64,000 nt of DNA, from assembly GCA_000320545.1 (NCBI GenBank), contig ADNK01000090.1, positions 28,692-92,691 on the forward strand. The letters run 5' to 3'. Under the pieces are notes generated by a model, which saw only the letters and a program-made list of their open reading frames with translations, did no database searches and was not told the DNA's origin. This document shows, piece after piece, positions 1 to 12,404 of the stretch. The stretch comes from Bigelowiella natans CCMP2755. Its lineage: Eukaryota > Cercozoa > Chlorarachniophyceae. The translations under genes and the position numbers were made by a program. Every line of letters begins with the position of its first letter. Within the stretch, counting starts at the first letter, position 1.

Positions 1-68
1 AATTCTTGAGTGATTTATATCGACCCAAAACTGTCGCTCCCCGATAAGCTTGGCTGCCCCATCGCGCG

Positions 69-2617
69 ATGGTGGAGCCCGGCCGCACCTTGACCAGTCG
101 AAAGCCGTTGTTATTATCGAGCTTTTCATTGTGTCTCATCGTCCTCGCCTTGACTGTAGTGAGATACGCCGTCCCCCAAGGCACTCTAGGTTTGTATGTC
201 CTGTGTGCGGAACATAGTTTCGCGTTGCTGAAAAACTCCTTCACGCCGCACGGGTATTCACAGGTGCTGGTGCAATTGCAGGGCGTATAACCGCTTCCAT
301 TCGTGATCCACTACGAATATTCGGAGAGACAACGACGCTTGGGCGTTCGGGGATCACGACAGCGTTCGCGACCACTCAGATGCGTCTCTTGCAACGGAGG
401 TAGCGACGAGCACGTTTGTTTCGTGAAACCCGTCCCTTCCATGGTATGTCTGATACGCTGTCCGCCTCTTTTCTTGTTTTGGATACGCAACAGTAATAAG
501 CTCTCAACGAGACAACGAGGACGTCGAATGGTATAGAGCATTGTCATCATCATCCTGATCAGCATCGTTAGTTAGCATATCGGCGCTCATCATCACCATT
601 ATTGTTTATCGGTGTCATCATCATCATCATCATCATCATTATCCAAATGTAAGATAACGTACTAGAGACACTTATGCATTTGAATGATGGAACAAAATCG
701 CCTTGAGTTCACTTAATTCTGAGTCATACAGCGCTGTAGCCCGCTGGATGATACGCATCTAAGATTATTCGAGTGGCGTCGTACTTACTTTCGGATTGTC
801 TCCTCAGGGCTTGAGGCCGGCCTATTCTTCATCGTCTTACACAGTAGAAGAGCTACCAGACGGCTCAAGAATCTATCGATTCGACGGCAATTCAGTCCAA
901 AACGAGCGTGTCAAGGTGGGCCATCAGCGTTCCCGGCAGCAACAGCAAAGCTTATCAGACAGCAGGCAATCTGCACCCAAGCCGTCACCGCCCTCGCGCG
1001 CTCCGTCGAAAACTGTAGCAACTGTGGGAGCGGAGGCCACCACAAATATGCGGGAAGACCTACGCAATGAAGAAAATGGCGAGGGCCTTGGCACGAAGAG
1101 AGGCGCACCGGAATCCGATGCAGAGGACGCTATGATGTATAGATTTCAGCCTCAGTCGGGATTTGAAACCCCACTTGAAGCTACTCCAGTGATAGGGAAG
1201 AGCGGACGGAAGAAGAGCCCCGGTATACAATCAACCCATCCCCCCCCCCTTTAGAAAACAGGAAACCGTAGCAACAAAAGCTCCACCGATGATCTCGAAT
1301 TAAAAAAAACACCGGACTAAGAACAGTTTTATTTTTTATGTACATATCTTTCAAGAGGAAAAGTGTAAAGTCCCTCCCCTCCTCCCCCCCTCCACCCTCT
1401 AACAGTTCGGTCATGTCCACAAAGTGCAATATTAACCCTGATCAACCATTTCTGTATCTCCCCCCACCCCCCTCTCTCTCTTGCACTTGCATCCTCCCCC
1501 TTCGCAGATAGTGACGAGCAAGAGGTCTCAGACAGTGAAGCTACTCCGCCAGCGGCAGCTATCGCAGGCGTTCAGTCCGCTGGAAACGCTGAGGTAGCAG
1601 ATGCAGCGGCAACGAGAATATAACAACAACAACGACAACAACAACAACGAAGATTACTACTTTTCCTCATGTTTACGGATTAAAAGACTCATGATGGCGG
1701 GTTCCATTCCCCCCATCCCCCCCACCCCCCCCTCTCCCTCCAAACCTCTCCTTAGGCGTTTCGGAAGACCGTTTTAGATTGGCTCCAAGGTAAGTGTGTA
1801 AAAAGTATTACAACGACAGATTTTCTTTCCTTCAGAGCTGCCGCTGTGTCTACTCTAGACAAAGCATGTATTGTAATGTAAATGAGGGCCTTGCCCCGCT
1901 CCCCCCCCCCCCCCCTCTCCACACACCCAACTCGTTCCTTCGTCCTTCTCCACTGTTTCATCACAGAACGGATCGATAACATTGAGGATGAGAACCCGAC
2001 GGGCGCGTTTGCAGCACGAACTGTGAGTGCGACATGTATGCATGCAAGAGTAGAACGGAGTGATTGATGGAAACGGGCTACGACGCGATGGGCTTTGCTG
2101 TTTTACGATCGATACAGAAACAACCTCCTGCATTGAGTCGTACAGAGTGGAAATATGGCAGAGATTTTATCATTTTCCTATTTGCAAAAGAAAGCGACTC
2201 ATTTTTAAGATTTGCTAGCGCGCAATCTCGCCACTCCGTGGTTTTTCTTCTTGCTATTCTTATTGTTCTCCTACCCTTTTCCCCGCCCTCCCTTCCTCCA
2301 TCCCTCCCTCTGCTTCTCCCTCTTCGAGGTGCTCAAATGGGCGACTAGTCCGGAGGAGGTAGACCAAGGAATAACTGAGAGTGTTTAGCTATTATTACAA
2401 CTACTGTATGAATGAATACTGATGACGATGATGGTGACGACGACGATGGTGGTGGTGACGATGGTTATAATGATAATAATGCTGCTGCCTATAGAGGTTT
2501 CTGGAGGCCATCTACAAATGCATACAGTCATTGATTGCGTCTGGTTGTTGTTCTTAGGTCATCCGAGCCGCCCAGGGCGTCATAGACAAGGCAAAAATAA
2601 TAATACACGTGCCAACA

Positions 2618-2662
<45 letters not shown>

Positions 2663-3024
2663 ATTATGTGAGTGTGTGCGTGTGTGTGTGTGTGTGTGTG
2701 CGCGCACCCTCCCAAGTGGGAGGAGGTTGAGGAATTACTGTCGCCCTGGCTTCAGCCCTTCCCCGCCCCATTGGAAAGTGTCAGGTTCGAAGCGATAGCT
2801 ATACTATCCACATGCGTCGGAGAGGGGAGGAGGGGGGGGGGGGCAACATCCTCCGACATCGAAGGACAAGATTCTTAGAGTTCATGATTACATAAATGCT
2901 ACTGGTAGGAGCCCAACAGATCTCGCAGGGCCAGATTCGAGATTCGTCCGCGTTTTGGGATTGAAACTTCACTACATCCAGGCCTTTCCGCGCACTGCTG
3001 CATCTAGGTTGGATGACCTGTACG

Positions 3025-3104
<80 letters not shown>

Positions 3105-3511
3105 GGGGGTAGGGGGGTAGAGGGAGAAGACATTTCGAGTCTCTTCCTACAATTCAGATTTCCCCCCACGACTTGCTCACTGATGGTGTGTTCGTTTCCC
3201 ACAAACCCGCTGCGATCGCAGGCCTAAAGCTCCAACCCTGGTGCTGATGCATGGGTCGTCTCACTCTGCGCACAACCCACACCGTGCTTGAAACAACGAA
3301 AACCACGCGCGCCACACAATAAGCAACACAGTAGACATAACGAAGGGCAAGGCCGCCTTTAAGAGCCTGTGAGCGCCATTCGTAAAGCCTCCTCTGGGGC
3401 GGCGTGGCTTAGAACAGGAAAACCGTGCATGTTTACTGTGCTTCATCAATTCTTTCGGGGTGGTTGCTGCTCAAATCCGACATTGCAACGCCACTTCCCC
3501 CCTCCTCCCCT

Positions 3512-3557
<46 letters not shown>

Positions 3558-3658
3558 CTGACGTATTATTTTTCGGTTGTTGTCCAGGTTCAATGGGTGC
3601 ACATTCAGCTGGCGGCATGTGATGCAGGAACTCGGTCTCTCTCCCCCCCTCTCTCTCC

Positions 3659-3715
<57 letters not shown>

Positions 3716-4047
3716 TTTGCTAGTACCGATCATCTAAGCAAGATGAACGCGATGATGATACGAGAAATGCTGTTCCCCCCCCCTCTGATTATTTTCTTCA
3801 TTCCACCACGGTTCTTGATGAGAGCGTACGCTTCTTCTCTACTCAGCTGATGCCGTTGGGGGCAGAGTCATCGCGTTTGACAGGCCTCCATTCGGTCTTT
3901 CCGAGCGCCCAACGCAATGGAACGGGTACTTTATTTTTCTTAAAAAAAAAAAAAGTCGCTTCGTTGTTGCCCTTATTGGGACGGTAGAGAAGTAGGCTGT
4001 TTGCCTAGAACGTCGTAGCAATAGGAAGCGGGATCATAGAGTGTGTG

Positions 4048-4113
<66 letters not shown>

Positions 4114-4404
4114 TGTGATTATGCGAGAGAAAGGGGTACGAAACTTGTGAGTCTTATGTTGATTGTGTTATCGTCGATAGTAACATCATCACCATCATAT
4201 CATCACCACCACCATCATCATCATCATCATTATCTTCTTCATCATTAATTGTCATTATCATCATCGTTATCATCATAATTTCAGTGGGATCGAAAACAGT
4301 CCTTACTCTGCTGCGGCTGGGGTAAGGCAACATGCACTCGTATGCGTGAAGAGATGTAGAAATCGATACAACTTTCCAACACACACACACACACACACAC
4401 ACAC

Positions 4405-4447
<43 letters not shown>

Positions 4448-4775
4448 TAATCCTCCGCCCCCACCCCCACTCCCTCTCTCCTTCTTCTCTAGGTAAATCT
4501 TACGACTGCTCTCACAAGAGCTTTGGGCCTTGGAAAGTAGTATCAATGCGAGCAGACAAGCTCATTATATTCATTATACGAAACCTGAAGCCAGTCCTTC
4601 CTTTTTGTTACAGATACGTGCTCGTAGGGCACAGTGCGGGAGCTCCGATCGCAGCAACTGCGGCCACTCAATCTGATAGATGCCAAGGTTTCTTTCATCA
4701 CATATGTTCGCATCATGCGTACTACGATGTATATGCGCCAAGGAAATGCCTTGATATGTATGTATTACTCTCTCT

Positions 4776-4827
<52 letters not shown>

Positions 4828-5501
4828 CTCTTTCGCACTCGTCCGAATGCTACCTCAGGGCTAGTCCTCGTCGCACCTGCGGTGTCATTGCCGAAGGATT
4901 GGGATAAGAAGAAGGACGCGGACGGCTCGTCGTCGTTGTCTTCAACCGATGGTAATGTAATGATGGTGCTTGTGATGTGTGTGTGTGTGTGTGCGTGGCG
5001 TTTATTACGCTCTTACTACTGCTCAGTTGCACTATGATGATAACGGTATTGTCTGCTAGTATTTACTCTTTTGGGTACGGCGTCTTTAAACAACAAAACA
5101 ACGTCGGCTAGAACTTTTCTTAACCCCCTCCCCCCCTTTCCTCCCTTCTCCGCCCCTTCAGATCGCGGTAATTCATCGAAGCAGTGGCCTGTGCCCGTCG
5201 ATAACTTCAACACCATCCTGCGTATCGCTTATACAGGAGCTGTTATCAGGGTGCGATCTCTTTAAGACGAAATCATATTTGTCGTTTCTAAATGTTCTCC
5301 TTTGCCCCCCCTCCTCCTCCTTCCCCTTCCTTCCCGTCCTTGCATCTGAAGGTACCTGGGGTGGGGATTAGCTATGTTCGTGCCTCCACCGAGAAGCAAG
5401 CGAAGGAGCTGCGAGAAAAGGGTAGAAGTTGGCATTGCCAGATCTAACAATACAGCAGCGTGTGTTTCCTGTGTGTGCCCTGGCCTTGTTATATGTAAGC
5501 A

Positions 5502-5542
<41 letters not shown>

Positions 5543-7078
5543 TCATGTAGAAAGGCCACTTGCTTCTTCTACTGACTAGTGCTGCTCCTCCTCCCCTCCC
5601 TCCCCCCCCCTCTTCATGTTCATCCTCTTCCCACGCCTACCGCCTCTGCCTTGCGTAGGGGTCGATTACCCGTGCCCTTACGACGACTCACCGATCACAG
5701 TCGCCGAGGGCTACCTGAAGCCGCTCGATTCCTCTAACTGGTTGCTCGAGCACACGAGACTTTCCGAGCATAAGAAGAGATGATGATGATGACGATGATG
5801 ATAATGATGGTGATGATGTGAAAGAAGAGGAGGAGGAGAAGGAAGAAGAAGAAGAAGAAGAAGAAGGGAACAACTCTCTCACCTCGCATAATACTACAGG
5901 GATGTTGGCGTTCTGGAGCACTACAAGGCGTTGCTGAATGAAGGTCAGTGCGCGCGCACGGAATTGTGACGATATTAAGAAAACAGCATTGAGGACTTAA
6001 ACAGACACCCCTGCTTATTGATTAACGATAACAGGGGGGCTACTTGCTCCTGGACCGTCGCGCGAGGAGCTTCCAAAGAAAGTACTTATCATCCAGGTAA
6101 TTACGATGCTCAGATGGCATGGTGATTGAAGCAGAGGAAGAGCATTGTTGTCTCGCGCTAGAGGAGGGGGGGGGGAGAGGGGGAGGGGGTAAAGGGATAC
6201 TCAGGCGATGATATTCTTGTTTTCCTGCGTATGTTCATCGCACAGGGAGAGACAGACCCAACGGTTCCTGCGTGGGTAATGAAATTGAGGGAGTAGAGAA
6301 AGACTCGAGCGGGGGGGAGGAGGAGAATGGCGATCGACACTTGGAGATGTTTCCCACGATAGATATTTGGACGTTATGGCTTTCAACATGCGAAAGCATA
6401 CCTCTTCCATCAACCAGATGAGAATCACGAACAGCCCCTTCCCTCCTCCCCCCTCCCACACTAGACAAAGACGATTCTGAGAGAGACTTTCCCTTCTAAG
6501 AATCTTGACTCACTCCTCGTCTGTTTTTCATTTTGATATTAGGTGGCAAGAGCATATGCAGATGCGCAGGTATTCCACCATCCAATTCTAGTTCCCAATG
6601 TTTGAGATTCTGTTCTCGCTCTTTCCTTCTTTAATCAACACTAGTCGAATCTTCACTCTTGTTGTGAATTTGACGGATATTGACGAGCCATTTCCGAAAA
6701 TCATCACGGATCTTCACGATTCTATGGTGTATTTATTGCGTATCAAATTTTTGCACGGAAGAGGTGTGTTTCCGCTGTCGGCTCTGACAGTCGCCTATCT
6801 ACCTATTATTTTAGGGAGGATTTGACAATGGAATGATTTATGAAGAGTATAAAAGTGAGCCGCAAGTAGAGGCACGCCGAATGACGATATGAGTTCTGCA
6901 AATGCCGCACGCGTGACGTTACATGATGCAGTTTCTCCTCTTTTTGTAAATTTTGCGTAATACGTCGCCACAAAATTGATCTGGGCAACTTCTACTCACA
7001 GACATAGGACATCTACCGATGGAGCAAGCTCCTGCAGAATTTGTCAAGTCTATTAAACAATACTGCGATGGGATTTAG
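69..7078 (+). CDS. Alpha/beta-hydrolase fold protein, many exons
   Basis: Probable serine hydrolase (lipase/esterase-like; substrate unknown). Fold landmarks appear in order in successive exons: a PTLVLMHGSS strand and oxyanion segment (from 3222), GGRVIAFDRPPFGLSERP (3847-3925), VNLTTALTRALGLGK (4493-4536), the nucleophile elbow VLVGHSAGAP with GHSAG serine (4614-4687), GLVLVAPAVSLPKDW (4859-4951), the acid-bearing VLIIQ/GETDPTVPAW (to about 6099 and 6246-6275), and the terminal IGHLPMEQAP with the catalytic His (7002-7078, stop TAG 7076-7078). The first exon (from ATG 69) encodes a hydrophobic signal-anchor-like segment. Exons at 808-1221 and 1508-1593 encode a Ser/Pro/acidic region of no recognised family. 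Those between 1756 and 2610 are short and helical. The first exon-exon junction does not fix one donor (190, 194 and 198 are possible), and an exon between 6569 and 7002 is probably missed. The fold call is firm; the N-terminal boundary is inferred. Confidence 0.8.
2619..5540. repeat. Cluster of intronic microsatellites in the hydrolase gene
   Basis: Introns hold long dinucleotide runs: (CA)n-(TA)n-(GT)n at 2619-2702, (TA)n followed by (GA)n at 3028-3098, (TC)n at 3516-3554, (TC)n-(GT)n at 3662-3716, (TA)n-(TG)n at 4053-4110, (CA)n-(TA)n at 4380-4446, (TC)n at 4770-4822 and (TG)n-(TA)n at about 5500-5539. Several are compound, two repeat types abutting. Any long open frame across them is spurious. 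Confidence 0.95.
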
Positions 7079-8477
7079 GCCCTTTCGTCACAATCGTAGC
7101 ATTCGCTCACATGCGAGAAGTTAAAAGCAGCGATTAGTTTGGCAAAATATGTGATGTGTACAGATCTAGAGATGTCACAAGTGATGACACCCATTGAAGA
7201 CTTGGAGTACCTCGATGTGAGGAACGAAACAGTCGTTGGCCCGCCTAAAATTCTCATGCAACAATGGCATGCACTCACAAATGGGACACAAATGCAGACT
7301 CTGTGACACACACACACACACACACACACATGCATGCATGCATGCATGCATGTTCATTCACATGTGCACGTGTCACGCATTGCAAGTGCGATGTGCTTAC
7401 TGAGTTCATGCATCGCAGACTTGTCAACTTGGCTCTTGAGAAACACAGACCTCCAAGCCATGCAATGGCCATCGACATCACTGGCGGTGAACATTGTCAT
7501 GATGCCACTGAAGACACACGTGCAATGTGTGCACACAATTCATGCATGCATGCACACACATGTGCATCATGTGCATGTGCAGTGCATGTGTTCACACAAC
7601 ATGCATGATGTGTTTTGTCCATTCCAGCATTGCTGCCTCAATTTCCAATTTGCTGTCTAGCCGTGCTTCTGTCTAGCCATGTGATCGACATGACGGACTG
7701 CAGTTTGCTGGATACGATGATGGAATTTCTGTGCAACCTGTCCACACGTCGCCTGCTGATGACCCAGTGATGCGCGAGCACATGCGTTCGCTGCGATGCA
7801 GCAATGCAGAGTCGTCATGGCACACTGGTCGGCACGTTCAGACGACACATGCAAGCTTCCTTGCTAGCTTGGTCCACAAAACTTTGCATGCCAAATGCAG
7901 CATGGCTAGATGGCCAAGATCAAACTGTGTCAATGAGTCACCAGCTCGTGTGTGCAAGTGTCTCGATCAAAGTGCGTTTGAAAGGAAACACACACGTTGA
8001 CAAGGCTTTGCGCACCTGCAGCAGCGCGCGCTGCTGCGTGTACCACCTAGCAAACAAAGCCTCAACGATCTCTTGCGTGCCCTGCAGTCACCAGCGAGGC
8101 GAGAGTCACAGATTTGATGTTGTTGGTGCGATGAGCATCGTCCAATGGCAGACTTGCTTCACGCCAATGCACGTGACATGAGTGAATGAAGGAATGAAAA
8201 GTGGCAATGTGCAAGTGAGAACAATGAGAACAATGATGAAAAACTGCATTTCCAAAGTGTGATGAGACACTTGCAATCACAACATGCGAAATGCAGTGCC
8301 TCGAACTGGCTCCAGTGAGCATCTCACGCTGCCTCCTTCCCGTTTCGGTTTAGTTCGAAGGAAATCCGTGAAATGGCATCGAATTCCAATATTTTATACG
8401 AAGATTTCATGTCGTACTTATTAAACAGAACTAGCATTCTTGTGACACGTCGACGCCCATGATGAATACATGAATGG
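7079..8477. other. Intergenic stretch rich in TGCATG words; 3' UTR candidate
   Basis: No convincing exon was found. The stretch follows the hydrolase stop and is dense in CATG/TGCA words: a (CA)n run, then TGCATG repeated in tandem near 7329-7352, and scattered copies to about 7610. The same texture recurs downstream of other genes. It probably contains the 3' UTR of the hydrolase gene and the promoter of the next gene. Confidence 0.6.
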
Positions 8478-9651
8478 ATGAGGCTGTTGTCAATGAGGTT
8501 CTCCAGAATAGGATGCATTCTAGCCGTCCTCCTTGTTGCCTGTGGCAAGACTGAGGGGCGATCGGTGAGAAGTCTTGAGCGACTTCGAGCTGGCTATTCA
8601 AGCACCCATCGACTTGCAAGAAACGCCGGCCCAGTGCAATCTCGGGTCCCGACCCTTTCGTTTTCATTTGTTCGCAATGAGCACGTTGCAAAACATGGAG
8701 TAGCCTGCCCAAATCTATATGATTAGAATATCTTTTCTCCCTCCTCCTCTTCCCTTCTATGGATCTCAGTGCTGCTGATACTTCGATGAACGAGCTGACT
8801 CTTCTTTTGCACAGATGCCAACCAGGGCAGCTCAAAGCAGGGCGGTTAGAGCGGCACCATGCACAGCAGCAGCGGCAACAACGGGAAGAATGACATCGAT
8901 ACAGACGTCAAAAGCTCAACGATCAAGCGGCGTGATTAAGCGTGTCCTTGTTTTTGGCGGAACGGTTGGCACTTGTCATATGTGTTTCGTAGCTTCCGAA
9001 ATCATCCCTTCACCCCATTTACCCCCACTCATCAGGGTCGCGTGGGCGGCAGTACAATAGAATGGCTTCAGAAGATGGCAGTAGAGGAAGGGTTTGAACT
9101 GGAAATTGCCGTCGCAGGCCGAAATAGGTTTTTCTATTGAATGTGCAGCAGATCTCATCATGACAGTCACTCGCCGGATGCATGTTGATCAGAGGGCGAT
9201 TTGACGCTTTGCAACGGAGTATAGACGCTCAGGAAGACCTTGGTGGCCGTAGATATAACCCCCTATCCTTCCTCGAGCTTGACTTTCGTGACTCCACGGC
9301 CTTGCAGCAAATCTTTCTGCCTCGGAAATCTGCCTCTCCACCCTCCTCCTCCCCGCGATCGTCGTCTTCGCCATCAGAGCAGGCCTGGGACCTCGTCATC
9401 CACACCGCAGGCCCATTCCAGCAGAAAAAAGAGAACGAAGTCCTGAGCGCATGCCTTGAAGCCGGTGAGTATATTTGCGTAAAGAGCCCTGTTGCTTTGT
9501 TGTGCTTACTCAAGAGAGCGTCAGTACACTTTGGTGTTGCCTTTGAAATTTCCGCTTCGTTATAAGACCTTTCGAGGCCATCTTAATAGCGTTATGATAC
9601 TGCTACTACAATAGTAGTCGTAAGCTGTAGTAGTAGTAGTAGTCGTAAGCT

Positions 9652-9684
<33 letters not shown>

Positions 9685-12404
9685 TTTGTTGTTATTGTTG
9701 TGATAGATGTAGGAAGAGGAACAGCTGCGTCATAATAGCTGTCGTCATTGATGCACGACCGAACCTATCGTTTCTACTGCGAGGATATAGGATCATACAT
9801 CATCTTAAAAAGAGCCATCCCACCCTCAACACAGGCATTGCCTATGTCGACGTTTGCGACGACACAGAATTGGCGCTTTCCGCGAAGAGAAATGGGGATT
9901 CGATTGCAAAAGAAAAAGGTTAGCGGAGGGAGCCCCCCATCTTCATCATCCAACAATAAGTTACACATAGATGAAAGTGGTGGCGATGATAATGATAATG
10001 ACAATGACAATGAGAATGGTGATAATAATGATGGCACTAATGATAATAACAATTCTGATATAGTGCTGCTACTGCTGATGACGATGGCGATAGATTTGAA
10101 GAAATACACCTTTAACATCGATTTCACGCAGGAATACCTGTCTTAATCTCAACCGGAATCTGGCCGGGGGTGTCCGCTCTCATGGCTAATAAGGCCGTCC
10201 GTGCGATGGAGCGTAAGGAGGGGGCGAAACCGACGCAGATCGACATGAATTTCTTCACAGCAGGGACTGGAGGGGTACACGAACCACTTGCCTGCCAACA
10301 TTTAAGCTGCGCAAAAAAAGCCTTTGACATGACGTTCAACACCGCGTTGTGGAAGATGATCTCTCACGAGTGCGCACGGTGTATGTGATGCCCCATGACT
10401 ACTAGCCTGTGAGATATGCTTGTGTTTCTTTCTTTCACAATGGCGCAAAATGGTAGGCAGGGGCTACGATACTGAGCGCGACCTTCCTTCTCCTCTGCGA
10501 GCCGGTGCGGGTGATGGATGGAGGCCGACAACGGTAGAGAGCAAGGAATTTTTTGGGAGGGATTTCAAACGGAAGATTCTCATTGATTTCTACAACTGTT
10601 TTGAGATCTGAAATCGTCAATATCTGTAGCAAAAGGAAAGGCATGGAATGTGTCCTCCGTGGCCATCGGAGAGAAACATGTTAAACGCGCGCAGTTCTAT
10701 CCAAGAGCGTTGCAGCTAATTGGGCGATACCTGGACTAAATTAGTGTTTCCCCTCTCTACTCTCCTTGTTGGCACATTAGGACGAAGCCGCCTTGGAGCT
10801 CTAACAAAAACGTGGATTTTGGACCCCACGTTGGAATCAAACCGACGTATCTGCTCGATCAACCGGAGGTTGGTGATGAAGAGATAGGGAGAAAGAGCTG
10901 CTATCTCTAACTTCTCTATTCCTCTCCCATTTTCTGTATCCGAATTTTCTTTTTCTTCTTCACATGGGTCGAATCTATCGAGGCAGCGGCTTGAGGAAAA
11001 TAGCGCCGACTAATGTGCATCGTCGCTGTCTGTCCTCTCGTCCTCTAAACCAACTAGTAATTTTTCCACATGTCGTTGGATGGCTGTTGCAGTTTATCTT
11101 TTCTAATTAACAGGTGATAATGTGTGGGGAAAGCCTAGATGTCCCAAATGTGGAATCAAGGTGTGATGTTTGGTTGTTTTTGAATGAAACAAAACAGAGC
11201 AATATTTTCAGCCATACCGTATCATGAATACCAGACGAGAACCACAAGAATTGATACTTTTGATCTCTCTATCCTCTTTCCCTGATATCGGTTCCATTCT
11301 GACAAGGTTTGGAACAGCGCCAGGGATGTGGAACGAGCTGTTCAAAGCTATCGCGGTTCTCCCGGTAGCTCTCCACAAATTACCATTGTCTTCTTCCTTG
11401 CTTTTGCCACAAATTCTTATCATTTCTACCGTTATTACGGTCATTGTAACGAGGTTCTATTATATTATGATTTCAAGTCCTCGTTAGCAGCAGTAATAGC
11501 AACGAGAATGTACTAACCTGCATTCGTCTGAAAAATCTCCTGAAGCGGTTTGATGATGGCTGTGATGACAGGCATCGTTGCTGAGCAATAGAGACTTGAT
11601 GCAGAAATTCGCTGTTTTCTCGCTCCCAATAGTCCAGTACGACCTCCCTCCTGTCCAGTTATCTTTTTATTTTTTGTATAACCGTTATATGCGCGCAACA
11701 CGAAGTAATGCCATTCCGATGATATGACGACGGCACTGGTGTTTTGTTTACAGCAATTAGATACAAGCGCCAAAGACTTTACACAGCTATACGTCTTAAC
11801 TCCCCACTTCTATCCGCTCCTTACCCGCATATAGGATAGTAGATGCTCTAGTCGGGTCGACAAACGCAATGCGTGTGGATGCTGTCCTTGAGAAAGTACC
11901 AGAGGAAGGGGGGGAGCCCGAGCAGCGCCGTGTCTCTAGCCTGGTTGTCCATGAGAGTCTTTCCTCTTGCGTAGGACAAGCCACAGCTGCGTTTGCAATT
12001 GAGGTGCAAAGGAGAAATGAAAAGAGGACAACATTGACGACGATCATATGAATCAAAACCGCACACTTCCCTTACGAAGTCATCTTCTCCCCGCACATAT
12101 CTTTCTGAATATCGTTTTTCTCTCGCTCACAACACAGGTTCTGAGAGGACGAGTTCAGAACGGAGTCCACTTTCCGGTGGAATTGAACAACGAGAATGTG
12201 GACAACATTCTAGCAAGGTATTGGCGCATTGACTTTTGTCGCCCGTGTCGAATTACTCTTCGTTTAGAACATTTTTCCATTTACTTGCACATTATTGGAT
12301 TGTTTGTTTTGCAAGTTTCATTGCTACGTTCACATTTCACAACGTTGTGTCCAATTGTTTGTCGCAGGGTGAAGAAAGGGGCACTGACATGGCAGATCCC
12401 GTAA
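8478..12404 (+). CDS. Saccharopine dehydrogenase-like oxidoreductase
   Basis: NAD(P)-binding protein of the saccharopine dehydrogenase-like family, resembling plant/algal homologues of unknown substrate. Exon 1 (8478-8564) encodes a hydrophobic leader and joins in phase to 8815-8964, which ends RVLVFGGT; 9036-9127 continues GRVGGSTIEWLQ and completes a Rossmann GxGxxG loop. Further exons: 9193-9464 (DLVIHTAGPFQ, with a Ser/Pro insertion), 9835-9918 (GIAYVDVCDDTELA), 10132-10274 (GIPVLISTGIWPGVSALMA), 10457-10533 (AGATILSATFLLLCEPVRV), 10781-10868 (VDFGPHVGIKPTYLLDQPE), about 11230-11364 (SILTRFGTAPGMWNELF), 11835-12003 (IVDALVGSTNAMRVDAV), 12138-12217 (LRGRVQNGVHFPVEL) and 12368-12404 (VKKGALTWQIP, stop TAA). 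Small exons near 10,980 and 11,590 are likely but not fixed. The leader suggests secretory or plastid import, yet no phenylalanine cleavage motif is obvious. The family call is strong; the reaction is unknown. Confidence 0.85.
9601..9684. repeat. (GTA)n / TAG trinucleotide run in an intron
   Basis: The intron between exons 4 and 5 of the oxidoreductase gene contains two adjacent tracts of tandem TAG/GTA units, each preceded by the same CGTAAGCTG word. It is simple-sequence DNA without coding potential. Confidence 0.9.

Noticed and set aside
7264-7660. Histidine/cysteine-rich open frames in TGCATG DNA
   Set aside because: They come from tandem CATG/TGCA words and CA repeats, appear in several frames on both strands and match no protein pattern.
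9601-9690. Repeated TAG/GTA units as a CRISPR-like array
   Set aside because: Pure trinucleotide microsatellite without spacers, in an intron of a eukaryotic gene.
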